A stretch of 64,000 bases of DNA from PALSA-911 sp963743035 (lineage in GTDB: Bacteria > Pseudomonadota > Alphaproteobacteria > Acetobacterales > Acetobacteraceae). The notes beneath the pieces are model-generated. The model saw nothing but the letters and a program-made list of their open reading frames with translations, had not been told where the DNA came from and searched no databases. The translations under genes and the position numbers were made by a program. Numbering within the stretch: the first letter of the stretch is position 1; every line of letters starts with the position of its first letter. Shown one piece after another: positions 18,907 through 27,786 of the stretch. Location of the stretch: the NCBI GenBank assembly GCA_963743035.1, contig CAVUOB010000009.1:62001-126000 (forward strand), written 5' to 3'.

Positions 18907-19959
18907 CTACGCCAGGGCGGTTTTGCGCTGCCGGACCGCCTCGGCGAAGGTAACCATCCGTCCCCGCGCCTCGTCCCACAAGGCATGGCGCGATGCGCGC
19001 AGCCCGTCGGCCAGGGTCAGCACCGGGGCGACGGCAAAGCCCGGATGCGCGGCATGACAGGCTTCCAGCCGGTAATTGGGCACCCGTGGCGAGGCGTGGT
19101 GGACATGGTGGAAGCCGATATTGCCGGTGATCCATTGCAGCAGGCGGGGCAGCCGGAGAAACGACGTGCCGCGCAAGGCTGCGTCGATCGGGTTCCACTG
19201 CGCCTGCCGCGCCCAAACGCTACCCTCGAAATGGTGCTGCAGGGAGAACAGCCAGACGCCGACGATGCTCGCGGGAACGACGACGGCAAGCATCACCGCC
19301 GCGACCGGGGCGACGCCGAGGGTCGCCGCGAGGCCGCCATGCAACCCGACCAGCGAGATATTGGTGAGATATACGCCACGGCGTTCCTTCCGCCAACTGC
19401 GCGGCGCGTCATAGGGGAAGCGATGCAGCCCCAGGAAGATCAGCGGCGGCAGTATCAGCAGGCTGATCGCCTGATGCTTGGATGCGCGATGCAGCCCGCG
19501 GCGCCAGAAGCCGAGCGCGTTGTACTCGGCAACCGTCAGGCAGGACGAATAGATGTCGAGCTCCGAGGCGCCGGCGCGATCGAGAATGTTCCAGGCGCCG
19601 TGGTGCTGCGCGTGCTGGCGGCGCCAATAGGCGTACGGCGTCAAGGTCAGCAGGGAACAGAGCCGCCCAAGCCAGTCATTGGCGCGGCGCGTGCGGAAGA
19701 AGGAGCCATGGCCGCAATCGTGCTGGATGATGAAGGTCCGCACCGTCAGCGCGGCGGCCGGAATACCCAATAACAGCAGCGGCCACCAGTCGAAAGCCAG
19801 GCCGACATGCATGGCGACGATCAGGGCAATCAGCGGCAGGATGGTCGTGGCAACCTGGCGGATGGCGACGCCTGGCAACGCTTCCTGGAAGTCCGCCGCA
19901 ACTTTGCGCAATCCGGCTGCGTCAGAGAACGCCGACGCGGCGCTGGTCGAATGGTCCAT
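18907..19959 (-). CDS. Fatty acid desaturase family protein
   Basis: A 350-residue membrane di-iron enzyme. The three histidine boxes are present: HDCGHGSFF (about residue 85), RRQHAQHH (about 120) and FHHVHH (about 280). Four or more hydrophobic spans lie between them, including LIALIVAMHVGLAFDWWPLLLLG and VAPVAAVMLAVVVPASIVGVWLF. The family inserts double bonds into acyl-lipids; related enzymes act on other long-chain substrates. It starts at ATG 19959. It converges with the oxidoreductase gene, with only 44 bases between their stops. Confidence 0.88.
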   Translation of the reverse strand: MDHSTSAASAFSDAAGLRKVAADFQEALPGVAIRQVATTILPLIALIVAMHVGLAFDWWPLLLLGIPAAALTVRTFIIQHDCGHGSFFRTRRANDWLGRLCSLLTLTPYAYWRRQHAQHHGAWNILDRAGASELDIYSSCLTVAEYNALGFWRRGLHRASKHQAISLLILPPLIFLGLHRFPYDAPRSWRKERRGVYLTNISLVGLHGGLAATLGVAPVAAVMLAVVVPASIVGVWLFSLQHHFEGSVWARQAQWNPIDAALRGTSFLRLPRLLQWITGNIGFHHVHHASPRVPNYRLEACHAAHPGFAVAPVLTLADGLRASRHALWDEARGRMVTFAEAVRQRKTALA

Positions 19960-20203
19960 GGTTTGTGTGGGTTCTCAATGATGTGGATGTCGGGCGGCGC
20001 AGAGATTCGGGCATTTCCATGTCGCGTGCGGCGCATTCATCGCGGGCGAACGGAAGGCGGCGCCTTTCATGCGCCAGAAGGAAAAGCCCGGCGCATTCGC
20101 CTGCCGCGCCAGCTTCTAGACGATTTTTCCTGACGCGGCGACTGCCTCGCAGTTGCCTGCTCTGGCGGTCCACTTGGCCCGAATTTCCTCGCCTCGCCTC
20201 GCT

Positions 20204-20539
20204 CTAATCGCCGCGATGGGGCAGCACGGGAACGTCGATATCGTCCTCCACGCCATCCGGCTCGACCAGATCGGCATCGTCGGCGTCTTCCGCCGCCACC
20301 GCTTCGTCAGCCGCCATCGCTTCGTCCGCCTGCGTCTCCAGCGGCGCCGCGGCCCGATCGGGCGGCGGCTGGCTGGACCAGTTGCGCGTGGCCGGCCGCG
20401 ACGGTGCGAACGGACGCTGCTTCAGCTTCGGCTGCTCGGTGCCGCATTTCGGGCAGATCGCCGGGCTGCGGCCCAGATCGAAGAACCGCGCGGCGCAGCT
20501 CACGCAGGTGCATTTCTGCCCTAATTCCGTCTTGCCCAT
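20204..20539 (-). CDS. TIGR02300 family protein (FYDLN acid domain)
   Basis: A 111-residue protein. The N terminus is a zinc-ribbon-like module with two Cys pairs (CTCVSC and CPKC) flanking ARFFDLGRSPAICP, the alphaproteobacterial FYDLN motif in the variant FFDLG. The C-terminal half is very acidic (DDADLVEPDGVEDDIDVP), as in all members. Function is unknown; a role as a small nucleic-acid- or protein-binding adaptor is only a guess. ATG 20539 is chosen because the conserved MGKTELGQK begins there. It is useful mainly as a lineage marker for Alphaproteobacteria. Confidence 0.88.
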   Translation of the reverse strand: MGKTELGQKCTCVSCAARFFDLGRSPAICPKCGTEQPKLKQRPFAPSRPATRNWSSQPPPDRAAAPLETQADEAMAADEAVAAEDADDADLVEPDGVEDDIDVPVLPHRGD

Positions 20540-20935
20540 GGGATCTCCAGTTCGGGATGGCCGCCGGTTCGTCGCAGGCACAGGCTCCGTCGGTCACGGA
20601 ACAAGTGACGGCACGCTGGCCGCAATGTCGGCACGCGCAGGCCAGGATCGTCATCGTCGGCCGTCGCCTCGCGGCGAAGCGACACGAAGCAGCATCCGCT
20701 GGAACCTGATCACAGGAGGAACAGCGCTTCATCCCGCGACGAATTTTTGCCACCGCCCCGCCTATATGGTGCGCAGGCAGGCGTATTGCATCGGCAGGCC
20801 CAAAAGAAGCCGCGTTGCTGCCGGCCAGATTCTAAATGACCAAGTTCTAAATCACCAGGTTCTACATGAAATGAGCGGGGTCGTTGCTCGTCTGCACGGA
20901 GCGGACTGCACGGAGCGGACTGGCGCGCCCGCCGC
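20540..20935. other. Intergenic region with 15-bp imperfect tandem repeats
   Basis: A 396-base gap upstream of the TIGR02300 gene and downstream of the thioesterase gene. Bases 20829-20870 hold about 2.8 copies of a 15-bp unit, (A/G)TTCTAAAT(G/C)ACCA(A/G), AT-rich against its surroundings. A Cys-rich minus-strand frame crosses 20.5-20.75 kb but overlaps the TIGR02300 gene and looks like chance. Confidence 0.45.
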
Positions 20936-21373
20936 TCAGTCCGCCGCTTCGCTTTCGCGGCTGCGGCGGTGGGTGCTGGAGCCGAAGGCGATCAAGGCGC
21001 CGGTGGAATCGTGGATTTCCGTGCTGGCGAAGAAGATGCTGCGGCCCTGGCTGGCGATCCGCGACGTGGCGATGACCCGGCTTCCGGTCGCGCGGCCGGT
21101 GAAATGCGCGTTCAGGTCGACGGTGACGGACCGGCGGATGTGGCCGGGCGTGCCGCTCCAATTGCCGGCCGCGGCGCCGGTTTCGTCCAGCATCGTCAGG
21201 ATCACGCCGCCATGCGGGATGCCGTGCCGGTTGAGGTGGTGCGGCTCCAGATCGACGGCGATGCGGGCGAAATTCTCCCGCCACTCCAATAGCTGAAAGC
21301 CGACATGATCGTGGAAGGGCGAGCGCAGCACCTCTCCATCGGGTAGCTGTGCGGGGTCTGTCTCATGCTTCAT
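20936..21373 (-). CDS. PaaI family hotdog-fold thioesterase
   Basis: A 145-residue acyl-CoA thioesterase. HLNRHGIPHGGVILTMLDETGA is the hotdog core; its HGG and the following acidic residue are the catalytic region of PaaI-type enzymes. VDLNAHFTGRATGSRVIATSRI and FFASTEIHDSTGALIAFGSST form the later strands. The ATG at 21373 is directly preceded by AGGAGG (the start codon follows immediately, an unusually short spacing). Likely acts on CoA thioesters in the cytoplasm. It lies 62 bases downstream of motA on the same strand. Confidence 0.85.
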   Translation of the reverse strand: MKHETDPAQLPDGEVLRSPFHDHVGFQLLEWRENFARIAVDLEPHHLNRHGIPHGGVILTMLDETGAAAGNWSGTPGHIRRSVTVDLNAHFTGRATGSRVIATSRIASQGRSIFFASTEIHDSTGALIAFGSSTHRRSRESEAAD

Positions 21374-21435
21374 CCTCCTGGCATCGCCCGATCGTGTTGT
21401 CGCGGTCAAGACCCGGGCCGGCGCCCGGGAGAGCC

Positions 21436-22302
21436 TCAGCCGATCTGGACGGACTGCACCGCCTCCTCCAGCTCCTGAAAGCTTGGCATGTGCTCGTTCG
21501 GGACCATCTTGCGGCCGGCCTCGACGCTGACCTGCGGGGCGTTGCCGTGCAGATGGGCGACGATCACCGCGCGGATCACCTCGTAGAATTTTGCCTCCTC
21601 CTCGACCACGCCCTTCAGCCGCGCAGCGCAGGGACCCACCATGCCATAGGCCAGCAGCACGCCCAGGAACGTGCCGACCAGGGCGCCGCCGATCATCTCG
21701 CCGAGTACCGCGGGCGGCTCGTTGATATGCGACATCGTCTTCACCACGCCGAGCACGGCGGCGACAATGCCGAGCGCGGGCAAGGCATCGGCGATATTCT
21801 GCAGCGCGTGCGCGGGGTGCATCTCCTCCAGCAGGGTCTTTTTCAGCTCCCGCGCCATCACGTCCTCGATCTGGTTCGGATCGTCGGCGTTCATACCGAC
21901 CATGCGCAGATAGTCGCAGATGATCGTGCTGGCGTGGTGATTGGCCAGGATCTTGGGGAATTTCTGGAAGGCCGCGCTTTCTTCCGGCTTTTCGATATGC
22001 GGTTCCAGCGCCATCGTGCCCTTGGTGCTGGCCAGGCGGGAGAAAAAATACAGCAGGCTGAGCAGCTCCACATACTCGGTCTTGCGGAAGCTGGCTCCCT
22101 TCATGATCTTGCCGAAGCCGCCCAACGTGTGTTTGAGGTCGCGCATGGAATTGGCCATGGCAAAGGTGCCGATGGCGGCGCCGGCGATGGTCCAGAGCTC
22201 GAACGGCATCGCCTCCGCGAGCGGCACGATGCTGCCGCCGGAAGCGACATAGCTGCCGAACACGCAAACCAGCAGGAAGACCAGGCCACCGATCGTCAGC
22301 AT
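21436..22302 (-). CDS. motA: Flagellar motor stator protein MotA
   Basis: A 288-residue inner-membrane proton-channel subunit. It has four hydrophobic segments: LTIGGLVFLLVCVFGSY at the N terminus, one near ELWTIAGAAIGTFAMA, and two near residues 175-225 (ALGIVAAVLGVV and MIGGALVGTFLGVLLAYGMVG). The large cytoplasmic loop has RKTEYVELLSLLYFF, where the family's charged residues contact FliG. MotA and MotB form the torque-generating stator. motB lies 22 bases upstream, so the two are co-transcribed. No other flagellar gene is in the window. Confidence 0.93.
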   Translation of the reverse strand: MLTIGGLVFLLVCVFGSYVASGGSIVPLAEAMPFELWTIAGAAIGTFAMANSMRDLKHTLGGFGKIMKGASFRKTEYVELLSLLYFFSRLASTKGTMALEPHIEKPEESAAFQKFPKILANHHASTIICDYLRMVGMNADDPNQIEDVMARELKKTLLEEMHPAHALQNIADALPALGIVAAVLGVVKTMSHINEPPAVLGEMIGGALVGTFLGVLLAYGMVGPCAARLKGVVEEEAKFYEVIRAVIVAHLHGNAPQVSVEAGRKMVPNEHMPSFQELEEAVQSVQIG

Positions 22303-22324
22303 GGCGCCGCTATCGCCGTGACCA

Positions 22325-23530
22325 TTAAGGGTCGGGCGCCTTGGTGCCCCGCAGCACCACGATGGCAATGCGGCGGTTGGCGGCGGCCAGCGGATCGGCG
22401 GGCAGCAGCGGGTCGCGATCGGCATTGCCGGTGACGTTGCGGATGCGCCGTTCCGGCAGGCCTGCGTCCAGCAGCAGCCGGCGGGTGGCATTGGCCCGCT
22501 CCGTGGACAGCTCCCAGTTGGTCCGCTCCCCGCCGCGATAGGGCGCGGCATCGGTGTGGCCGGACAGCGAGATCTCTTCCGGCAGCTTCGACAACACGGG
22601 GGCCACCTTCTGCAACAGCTGCCGGGCTCGGTCGTTGGGCACGGCCGAGCCGGTCGCGAACATCGGGCTGCGCTCCTCGTCGAGGATCTGGATGCGCAGC
22701 CCTTCCGGCGTCAGGTCGATAGCAAGCTGGCTCGACAGGGCGGCCAGCGACGGGTCGGATCGCACGGCTTCGCGGATCTGCTCGGCGGCGGCTTCGAACT
22801 GGGCCTTTTCGCTGCGGGCCCGCTCTGCCCTAAGCTCCGCCGGCGTGGGCGCGCGGGGTGTGGGCGCCGGGGGTGTGGGCGCGGGAGGCGTGGGCGCGGG
22901 GGGCGTGTCCGCGGGAACGCCGCCCGATCGGGCTCCGCCAGCACCGGATTGGCTGCCGCCCGGCTGCGTCACGCCGGACATCTGGCCGTCCGGCACCGGC
23001 GCGAGCACGGCATGAACCGGGCTCAGGCGATTTGCTCCGGGATCCGCCGCGCCATCCTGCCCCGCCCCATCCTGCCACACGTCGGCGGACCCCACGGACC
23101 GCGCGGCATCGGCATCGGACGGATCGGCGGATGGCGTGCGTGCGGCGGCCGGCTGCGCCGCCGTCGGCAAATCCTCGTCATCGGCGTCCACGATCGGCGC
23201 CTTGCCATGCGTGATCTGGACCGCGCCGCGATCCGACACCATCCCGCCTTTCGTCATCGCGCTGCTGCCGCCGAACGGCCTGCCGGTGCCCGAGGACGAA
23301 CGGCTGAGGATATTGTTCGGGCTGAAATAATCGGCCAGGCCCTTGCGCTGCTCCTCGGTGGTGGCGTTGAGCAGCCACATCAGCAGGAAGAACGCCATCA
23401 TGGCGGTGACGAAATCGGCGTAGGCCACCTTCCAGGCACCGCCGTGATGGCCGCCTTCGACCACCTCCTCCCGGCGGACGACGATGATCGCGCTCTTGCC
23501 GTTCTGCTTGTCGCCGCGTTTTCCTGCCAT
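22325..23530 (-). CDS. motB: Flagellar motor stator protein MotB
   Basis: A 401-residue stator subunit. The N-terminal WKVAYADFVTAMMAFFLLMWLL contains the plug/transmembrane region with the proton-carrying Asp (ADF). A long low-complexity linker follows, with a run of APTPP repeats at about residues 210-225. The C-terminal OmpA-like peptidoglycan-binding domain has SLSGHTDAAPYRGGERTNWELSTERA. The linker is longer than in enteric MotB (about 300 residues in all), as is common in Alphaproteobacteria. ATG 23530 gives the expected MAGKRGDK start. Confidence 0.93.
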   Translation of the reverse strand: MAGKRGDKQNGKSAIIVVRREEVVEGGHHGGAWKVAYADFVTAMMAFFLLMWLLNATTEEQRKGLADYFSPNNILSRSSSGTGRPFGGSSAMTKGGMVSDRGAVQITHGKAPIVDADDEDLPTAAQPAAARTPSADPSDADAARSVGSADVWQDGAGQDGAADPGANRLSPVHAVLAPVPDGQMSGVTQPGGSQSGAGGARSGGVPADTPPAPTPPAPTPPAPTPRAPTPAELRAERARSEKAQFEAAAEQIREAVRSDPSLAALSSQLAIDLTPEGLRIQILDEERSPMFATGSAVPNDRARQLLQKVAPVLSKLPEEISLSGHTDAAPYRGGERTNWELSTERANATRRLLLDAGLPERRIRNVTGNADRDPLLPADPLAAANRRIAIVVLRGTKAPDP

Positions 23531-23588
23531 CCGCCAGCACCGATTTTTTCCGTGCGGCCAGAATGCGGGCGGCTTGCTTAATCCCGGA

Positions 23589-25118
23589 CTAATGCACGCC
23601 GGGCCCATCTCCCGCCATGCGCGGCAGAACCACGACCGGGGTGCCGCCGCTGCGTCCGCGGACGCGGTAAAGCCGGTACTGCTCCACCGCGGAGCCGGCA
23701 TCGTCGCGGCTGACCCGGCCGATTTCGGTGATCTCCGCCCAGGGAGAGGTGTCCACATCCTCGCCCCGGCGCAGGCTGCGCACCAGCAGGCCCTCGCGCC
23801 CGTCGATCGGCGCGGCGGGCAGCGCGAACAGGGCCCAGCGGCGCTCGGTGGCCAGCACCGGGACGGCGATGGCGGGATCGCGCGCGAGCTTGGCCGCGAT
23901 GCCATACTGGTCGGCGGCGACGAAGGCGGCACCTTCGTGCTGCGCCACCAGCCCGATCCGGTCCGCCAGGTCCGGCCAGCCGCGCAGCAGCCGGGTGATC
24001 GGGTCGATCCCGCCAGGCAGCGGGAACAAGGCGAGCGTCGCCTGCAGATAGACCAGGGCGGTCAGCCCGAAGCCCAGCGCCAGCGCGGGGCGGAACAGGC
24101 GGCGCCAGAACGCCCCCTCCAGCGCCGCACCGGCGATCGCGGCCGTCGGATAGAGGATGGCCGGCCAGTTGCCCTGGACCCGATCGCCAAAGGCGTGCTG
24201 TACGAACACCGCGGCGGGCAGCAGCGTGAGCGCGGCCAGCAAGGTCCAGGCCGGATCGCGCAACCGCCAGGCGCGGCCGGCCGCCAGCCCCACACCGGCG
24301 GCGCAGAACAGAAACACCAATGGGGTAACGAGGCCGACCTGGCTGCCAAGCAATTCGCCCAGGAAAGACCAGGCTCGCGCGGGCTCCCAGGCGCCGACCC
24401 GGCCGCCCTGCTTGAAGAACCCGGCCCAGTCGCGTTCGGCATTCCACAGGATGACCGGGGAAAACACCGCGCCCGCGAGGATCAGCGCCAGCCAGGGCGC
24501 CGGGCGGGCCAGCCAGGGCCGCATGCGCGGCGTCAGCAGCAGCCAGGCGCCGATGCCCATCCAAAGCAGCGCCGCGGTGTATTTGCTGGCCAGCGCCAGC
24601 CCGGCGGCCAGCCCGAGCACGGCAAACCAGCCCCGCCCGCCGCCGGTGGCGATCCGCGCCAGCGCCCACAGCGACAGGGTCCAGAAAAACAGCAGCGGCG
24701 TGTCCGGCGTCATGATCACCGCGCCCGCGCCGACCAGCAGCGTGGCGTTCAGCAGCGCGGCCGCCCGCCAGCCGGCCCCGCGACCGGGCAGCAGCCGCTC
24801 AGCCGCGTCCGCCAGCAGCCAGGACCCCAGCGCCACCGACAGCGGACCGAGCAGCCGCACCCCGAACGCGGTGTCCCCGGCGAGCGCTGTGCCGGCACGG
24901 ATCCACAGCGCGACCATCGGCGGATGGTCGAGGTAGCCGGGCGCCAGCGCCCGCGACCAGACCCAGTAATAGGCCTCATCCGGCGACAGCGGCGCCCAGG
25001 CGGCGGCGAGCAGGCGCACCAGGGTCAGCGCGGCCAGCGCCGACAGCAGCAGCGCCCCGCTCGGCAGCGCCGCGCTCGGCAACTCCCGGTTCGGCCCCCC
25101 CCGGTTCGGCGTCGTCAA
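23589..25118 (-). CDS. Glycosyltransferase family 39 (ArnT/PMT-like) membrane protein
   Basis: About 509 residues with 10-12 hydrophobic spans. APLSPDEAYYWVWSRAL in the first periplasmic loop has the conserved acidic DE of PMT/ArnT-type transferases, and YLDHPPMVALWIR follows as in the family. These enzymes move a sugar from a polyprenyl-phosphate donor to a lipid or protein. No ATG fits; the best start is TTG 25118, whose TTGA overlaps the stop of the upstream GT2-GtrA gene. That gene probably makes or flips the polyprenyl-phosphate sugar used here. The C-terminal 150 residues are soluble and periplasmic. Confidence 0.8.
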   Translation of the reverse strand: MTTPNRGGPNRELPSAALPSGALLLSALAALTLVRLLAAAWAPLSPDEAYYWVWSRALAPGYLDHPPMVALWIRAGTALAGDTAFGVRLLGPLSVALGSWLLADAAERLLPGRGAGWRAAALLNATLLVGAGAVIMTPDTPLLFFWTLSLWALARIATGGGRGWFAVLGLAAGLALASKYTAALLWMGIGAWLLLTPRMRPWLARPAPWLALILAGAVFSPVILWNAERDWAGFFKQGGRVGAWEPARAWSFLGELLGSQVGLVTPLVFLFCAAGVGLAAGRAWRLRDPAWTLLAALTLLPAAVFVQHAFGDRVQGNWPAILYPTAAIAGAALEGAFWRRLFRPALALGFGLTALVYLQATLALFPLPGGIDPITRLLRGWPDLADRIGLVAQHEGAAFVAADQYGIAAKLARDPAIAVPVLATERRWALFALPAAPIDGREGLLVRSLRRGEDVDTSPWAEITEIGRVSRDDAGSAVEQYRLYRVRGRSGGTPVVVLPRMAGDGPGVH

Positions 25119-26254
25119 CGGGCGCGCCAGACCAGCGTGGCCGAAACGGCGTAGTTCCAGACCACGCCGATGATCGCGCCGGTGGCGCCAGCCAGCGTCC
25201 ACCAGTTGTTGTGGCTTTCATAGATCGTGCGCGCGATGCCGACATTGGCGATGGCGCCGATGCCGCAGACCAGCATGAACAGCAGCAGGCCGCGCCAAAG
25301 CCGCGGCCCGCGCAGGCGCTGCTCCCGATAGGTGATCTGGTTGTTGAGCTGGAAGTTGAACACCATGGCGACGATCGTCGCGGCGATCTGCGCGGCGGCG
25401 AAATCGAAATCGCCGGTCAGCCGCGCCACGGTCAGCACCGCCAGATGCACGAGAACGCCCAGGAGGCCCACGAAGCAGAACGACAGGAAGCGCAGCGGCA
25501 CCAGGCCGTCGAACACCTTGTCCAGCAGCAGGCCGGCGAACTGCACGAGCACCAGCACATCGAGCTTGCTCTCGCCGGCCAGGCGGGGATGGAACTGGCA
25601 CGCGATCTCCCGCACCCGCAGCGGTGCCGGGGCGCTCATCACCAGATCGAGCAGGATCTTGAACCCCTGTCCGGTCAGATGCGGGGCCAGCGCCTCGAAG
25701 GTTTCGCGCGGCAGCATGAAAAACCCGCTCATCGGGTCGCCCAGGCGCACCGGCAGGAAGGCCTGCGCCAGGCGGATGCCGCCATCGGACAGCGCGTGCC
25801 GCCAGCGCGAGGCCAGGCCGGCATTGTCGCCGCCCTCCACGTGCCGGCTGCCGACGGCGAGGTCCGCCTGGCCGGTGCGCAGCACCGCCAGCATGTCCGG
25901 CAGGCGGGTTTCGTCGTGCTGCAGATCGCCGTCCATCACCGCGATATACGCGGCGGAGGAGGACAGCGCCCCCTCGATCACCGCCGAGGCCAGGCCGCGG
26001 CGGCCGATGCGGCGGATACAGCGCACCCGCGGATCCGTGCCCGCGGCGCGGCGGACTTCGGCGGCGGTGCCGTCGGGGCTGTTGTCGTCGACGAAGATCA
26101 CCTCCCAGGCGATCCCGGCCAGGGCGGCGTCCAGCTTGCGGATCAAGGGCACCACATTGGCGCGCTCGTTGTAGCAGGGCACGACGACACTGAGCTCGGC
26201 GGTCGCAAGCGTGGCGGCGGCGGGAAGGCTGTCGGCCATGGGAAGAACACTCAT
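25115..26254 (-). CDS. Polyprenyl-phosphate glycosyltransferase (GT2) fused to a GtrA domain
   Basis: A 379-residue fusion. Residues 18-240 are a dolichyl-phosphate-mannose-synthase-like GT2 domain with SVVVPCYNERANVVPLI, VIFVDDNSPDGTA and AYIAVMDGDLQHDE (the DxD site). Residues 255-375 are a GtrA-type four-helix membrane domain (FLSFCFVGLLGVLVHLAVL; VAMVFNFQLNNQITYRE; WTLAGATGAIIGVVWNYAVS). It should load a sugar on undecaprenyl or similar phosphate and help move it across the membrane. The stop overlaps the start of the GT39 gene, the likely user of this donor. Confidence 0.88.
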   Translation of the reverse strand: MSVLPMADSLPAAATLATAELSVVVPCYNERANVVPLIRKLDAALAGIAWEVIFVDDNSPDGTAAEVRRAAGTDPRVRCIRRIGRRGLASAVIEGALSSSAAYIAVMDGDLQHDETRLPDMLAVLRTGQADLAVGSRHVEGGDNAGLASRWRHALSDGGIRLAQAFLPVRLGDPMSGFFMLPRETFEALAPHLTGQGFKILLDLVMSAPAPLRVREIACQFHPRLAGESKLDVLVLVQFAGLLLDKVFDGLVPLRFLSFCFVGLLGVLVHLAVLTVARLTGDFDFAAAQIAATIVAMVFNFQLNNQITYREQRLRGPRLWRGLLLFMLVCGIGAIANVGIARTIYESHNNWWTLAGATGAIIGVVWNYAVSATLVWRAR

Positions 26255-26423
26255 CCTGTCGAAATCGCCGGCCCGGCTCGGGCAGGGCCGGTCCAGTTAA
26301 CCTCCTGGCCGGCCCCGTCAAGCCCGCCGCCATGGGCCGGGATTACCGCTACGGCCTCGCGCGGGGCGCCAATGTCAGGCAGAATTGCGCCCCGATGACC
26401 TCCTTGCAGCAGGACCCAAACGC

Positions 26424-27050
26424 ATGAACGATCCCCACGTGCGGCATTTCTACGAACCGTCCAAGGGCCATGGACTGCCGCATGATCCGTTCAACGCGAT
26501 CGTGGGTCCGCGGCCGATCGGATGGGTGTCGACGCGGGGGGCGAGCGGGGTGGTGAACCTGGCCCCGTACAGCTTCTTCAATGCCTTCAACTATACCCCG
26601 CCGATCATCGGCTTCGCCAGCACCAGCCCCAAGGACAGCGTGCGCAACGCCCGCGAAACCGGCGAGTTCGTCTGGAACCTGACGACGCGGGACCTGGCGG
26701 AGCGGATGAACGCGACCTGCGCCGCCGTGCCGTACGAGACCGACGAGTTCGCGCTGGCCGGCCTGACGCCGATACCGTCCCGCCTGGTGGCCGTGCCGCG
26801 CGTGGGGGAGAGCCCAGTGAATTTCGAATGCAAGGTGTCCGAAATCATCCAGCTCAAGGGCCACGCCGGCAATCCGACCAAGGGCTGGCTCGTGCTGGGG
26901 GAGGTGGTGGCCGTGCATATCAGCCAGCATCTGCTGAAGGACGGCCTGTTCGACACGTTCGGCGCCGGCGTGGTGCTGCGCGCGGGCGGCCCCACCGCCT
27001 ACGCCGAGATCCGGCCGGAAAGCCGCTTCGACATGCGCCGCCCAGATTGA
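26424..27050 (+). CDS. Flavin reductase family protein (FMN-binding split barrel)
   Basis: A 208-residue protein. GHGLPHDPFNAIVGPRPIGWVSTRG with VNLAPYSFFNAFNYTPPIIGFAS is the FMN-binding split-barrel signature of DIM6/NTAB-type reductases. DSVRNARETGEFVWNL and NFECKVSEIIQL complete the fold. The family binds FMN and either reduces flavin with NAD(P)H for a partner oxygenase or acts as an oxidoreductase itself. ATG 26424 is preferred over an in-frame TTG at 26385, with AGGA at 26411-26414. It stands alone between divergent and unrelated genes. Confidence 0.87.
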   Translation: MNDPHVRHFYEPSKGHGLPHDPFNAIVGPRPIGWVSTRGASGVVNLAPYSFFNAFNYTPPIIGFASTSPKDSVRNARETGEFVWNLTTRDLAERMNATCAAVPYETDEFALAGLTPIPSRLVAVPRVGESPVNFECKVSEIIQLKGHAGNPTKGWLVLGEVVAVHISQHLLKDGLFDTFGAGVVLRAGGPTAYAEIRPESRFDMRRPD

Positions 27051-27164
27051 TTTTTGGTCGATTCCCGGTTGATTTCCGCCGCCCCCGACGGCGGATCCGG
27101 TGGGGATCCGGCGGGCTCGCCGCGATGAGAGATGCCGGGGCCTGGTTCGCCGGAAGGCATCGTC

Positions 27165-27180
27165 TGTGACCTCGATCACA
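27165..27180 (+). promoter_or_regulatory. CRP/FNR-family palindrome upstream of the Nudix gene
   Basis: TGTGA-CCTCGA-TCACA is a perfect match to the CRP consensus TGTGA-N6-TCACA. It ends 103 bases before the Nudix ATG at 27284, within range for activation. A promoter-like TATGCTATAG is found at about 27262-27271. The rest of the 233-base gap (27051-27283) shows nothing else. Confidence 0.45.
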
Positions 27181-27283
27181 GCAACCGCAACAGTATGGAT
27201 CTATTCATCGTCCTGACGTTACTGGATGTTCATCACGTGCGAATATGTGACCAACCCCTTCATATGCTATAGAACGCATCGAC

Positions 27284-27733
27284 ATGGCCAAGAAAACCCG
27301 CAGCAATATTCAGTTCGCTGCCCTGCCCTGCCGCAGGGGCAATAACGGCCGGCCGCAGGTCATGCTGCTGACGTCGCGCGAAACCTGCCGCTGGGTGATC
27401 CCGAAGGGTTGGCCGATGAAGGGCCGCCAGCCGGACGAAGTGGCTGCGCGGGAGGCCTATGAGGAAGCCGGGCTCGTCGGCCAGGTGCTCGGCGGCCAGC
27501 CCCTTGGCACCTATCATTATGAAAAGGGCCTGCGCGACCGGCAGCTCCTCTGCGAGGTGCATGTATTCCTGTTCTGGGTGGAGCGCCAACTGGATGACTG
27601 GCCCGAGAAGGGACAGCGGGAGACACGGTGGTTCGAGCCTGAAGAGGCCATGGCCCTGGTGGACGAAGGCGGTCTTGCAGAACTCGTGCGGGTGACGCTC
27701 GGAGCCGTCGGGGCGCGGGAACCGGCCGCCTGA
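27284..27733 (+). CDS. NUDIX hydrolase (DIPP-like)
   Basis: A 149-residue Nudix protein. The Nudix box region is GWPMKGRQPDEVAAREAYEEAGL: the REAYEEAG core with its metal-binding glutamates is intact, while the first half is the shorter variant seen in diphosphoinositol-polyphosphate phosphohydrolase-like members. WVIPKGWP and a C-terminal RETRWFEPEEAMALV fit. It probably hydrolyses a dinucleoside polyphosphate or another nucleotide diphosphate. ATG 27284 gives MAKKTRSNIQFAALP. Substrate is not predictable. Confidence 0.87.
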   Translation: MAKKTRSNIQFAALPCRRGNNGRPQVMLLTSRETCRWVIPKGWPMKGRQPDEVAAREAYEEAGLVGQVLGGQPLGTYHYEKGLRDRQLLCEVHVFLFWVERQLDDWPEKGQRETRWFEPEEAMALVDEGGLAELVRVTLGAVGAREPAA

Positions 27734-27786
27734 TACCGGTTTGCCACCTGATTTCGGTTTGACGGACGACTTCCGCCCACCCGCCG

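Noticed and set aside
17614..19773. A plus-strand frame of about 700 codons across two genes
   Set aside because: It overlaps the oxidoreductase in another frame and lies antisense to the desaturase, both of which have clear motifs.
20307..20753. A Cys-rich minus-strand protein
   Set aside because: It overlaps the TIGR02300 gene in another frame and becomes unlike any protein there; cysteines arise from GC-rich TGC/TGT codons.
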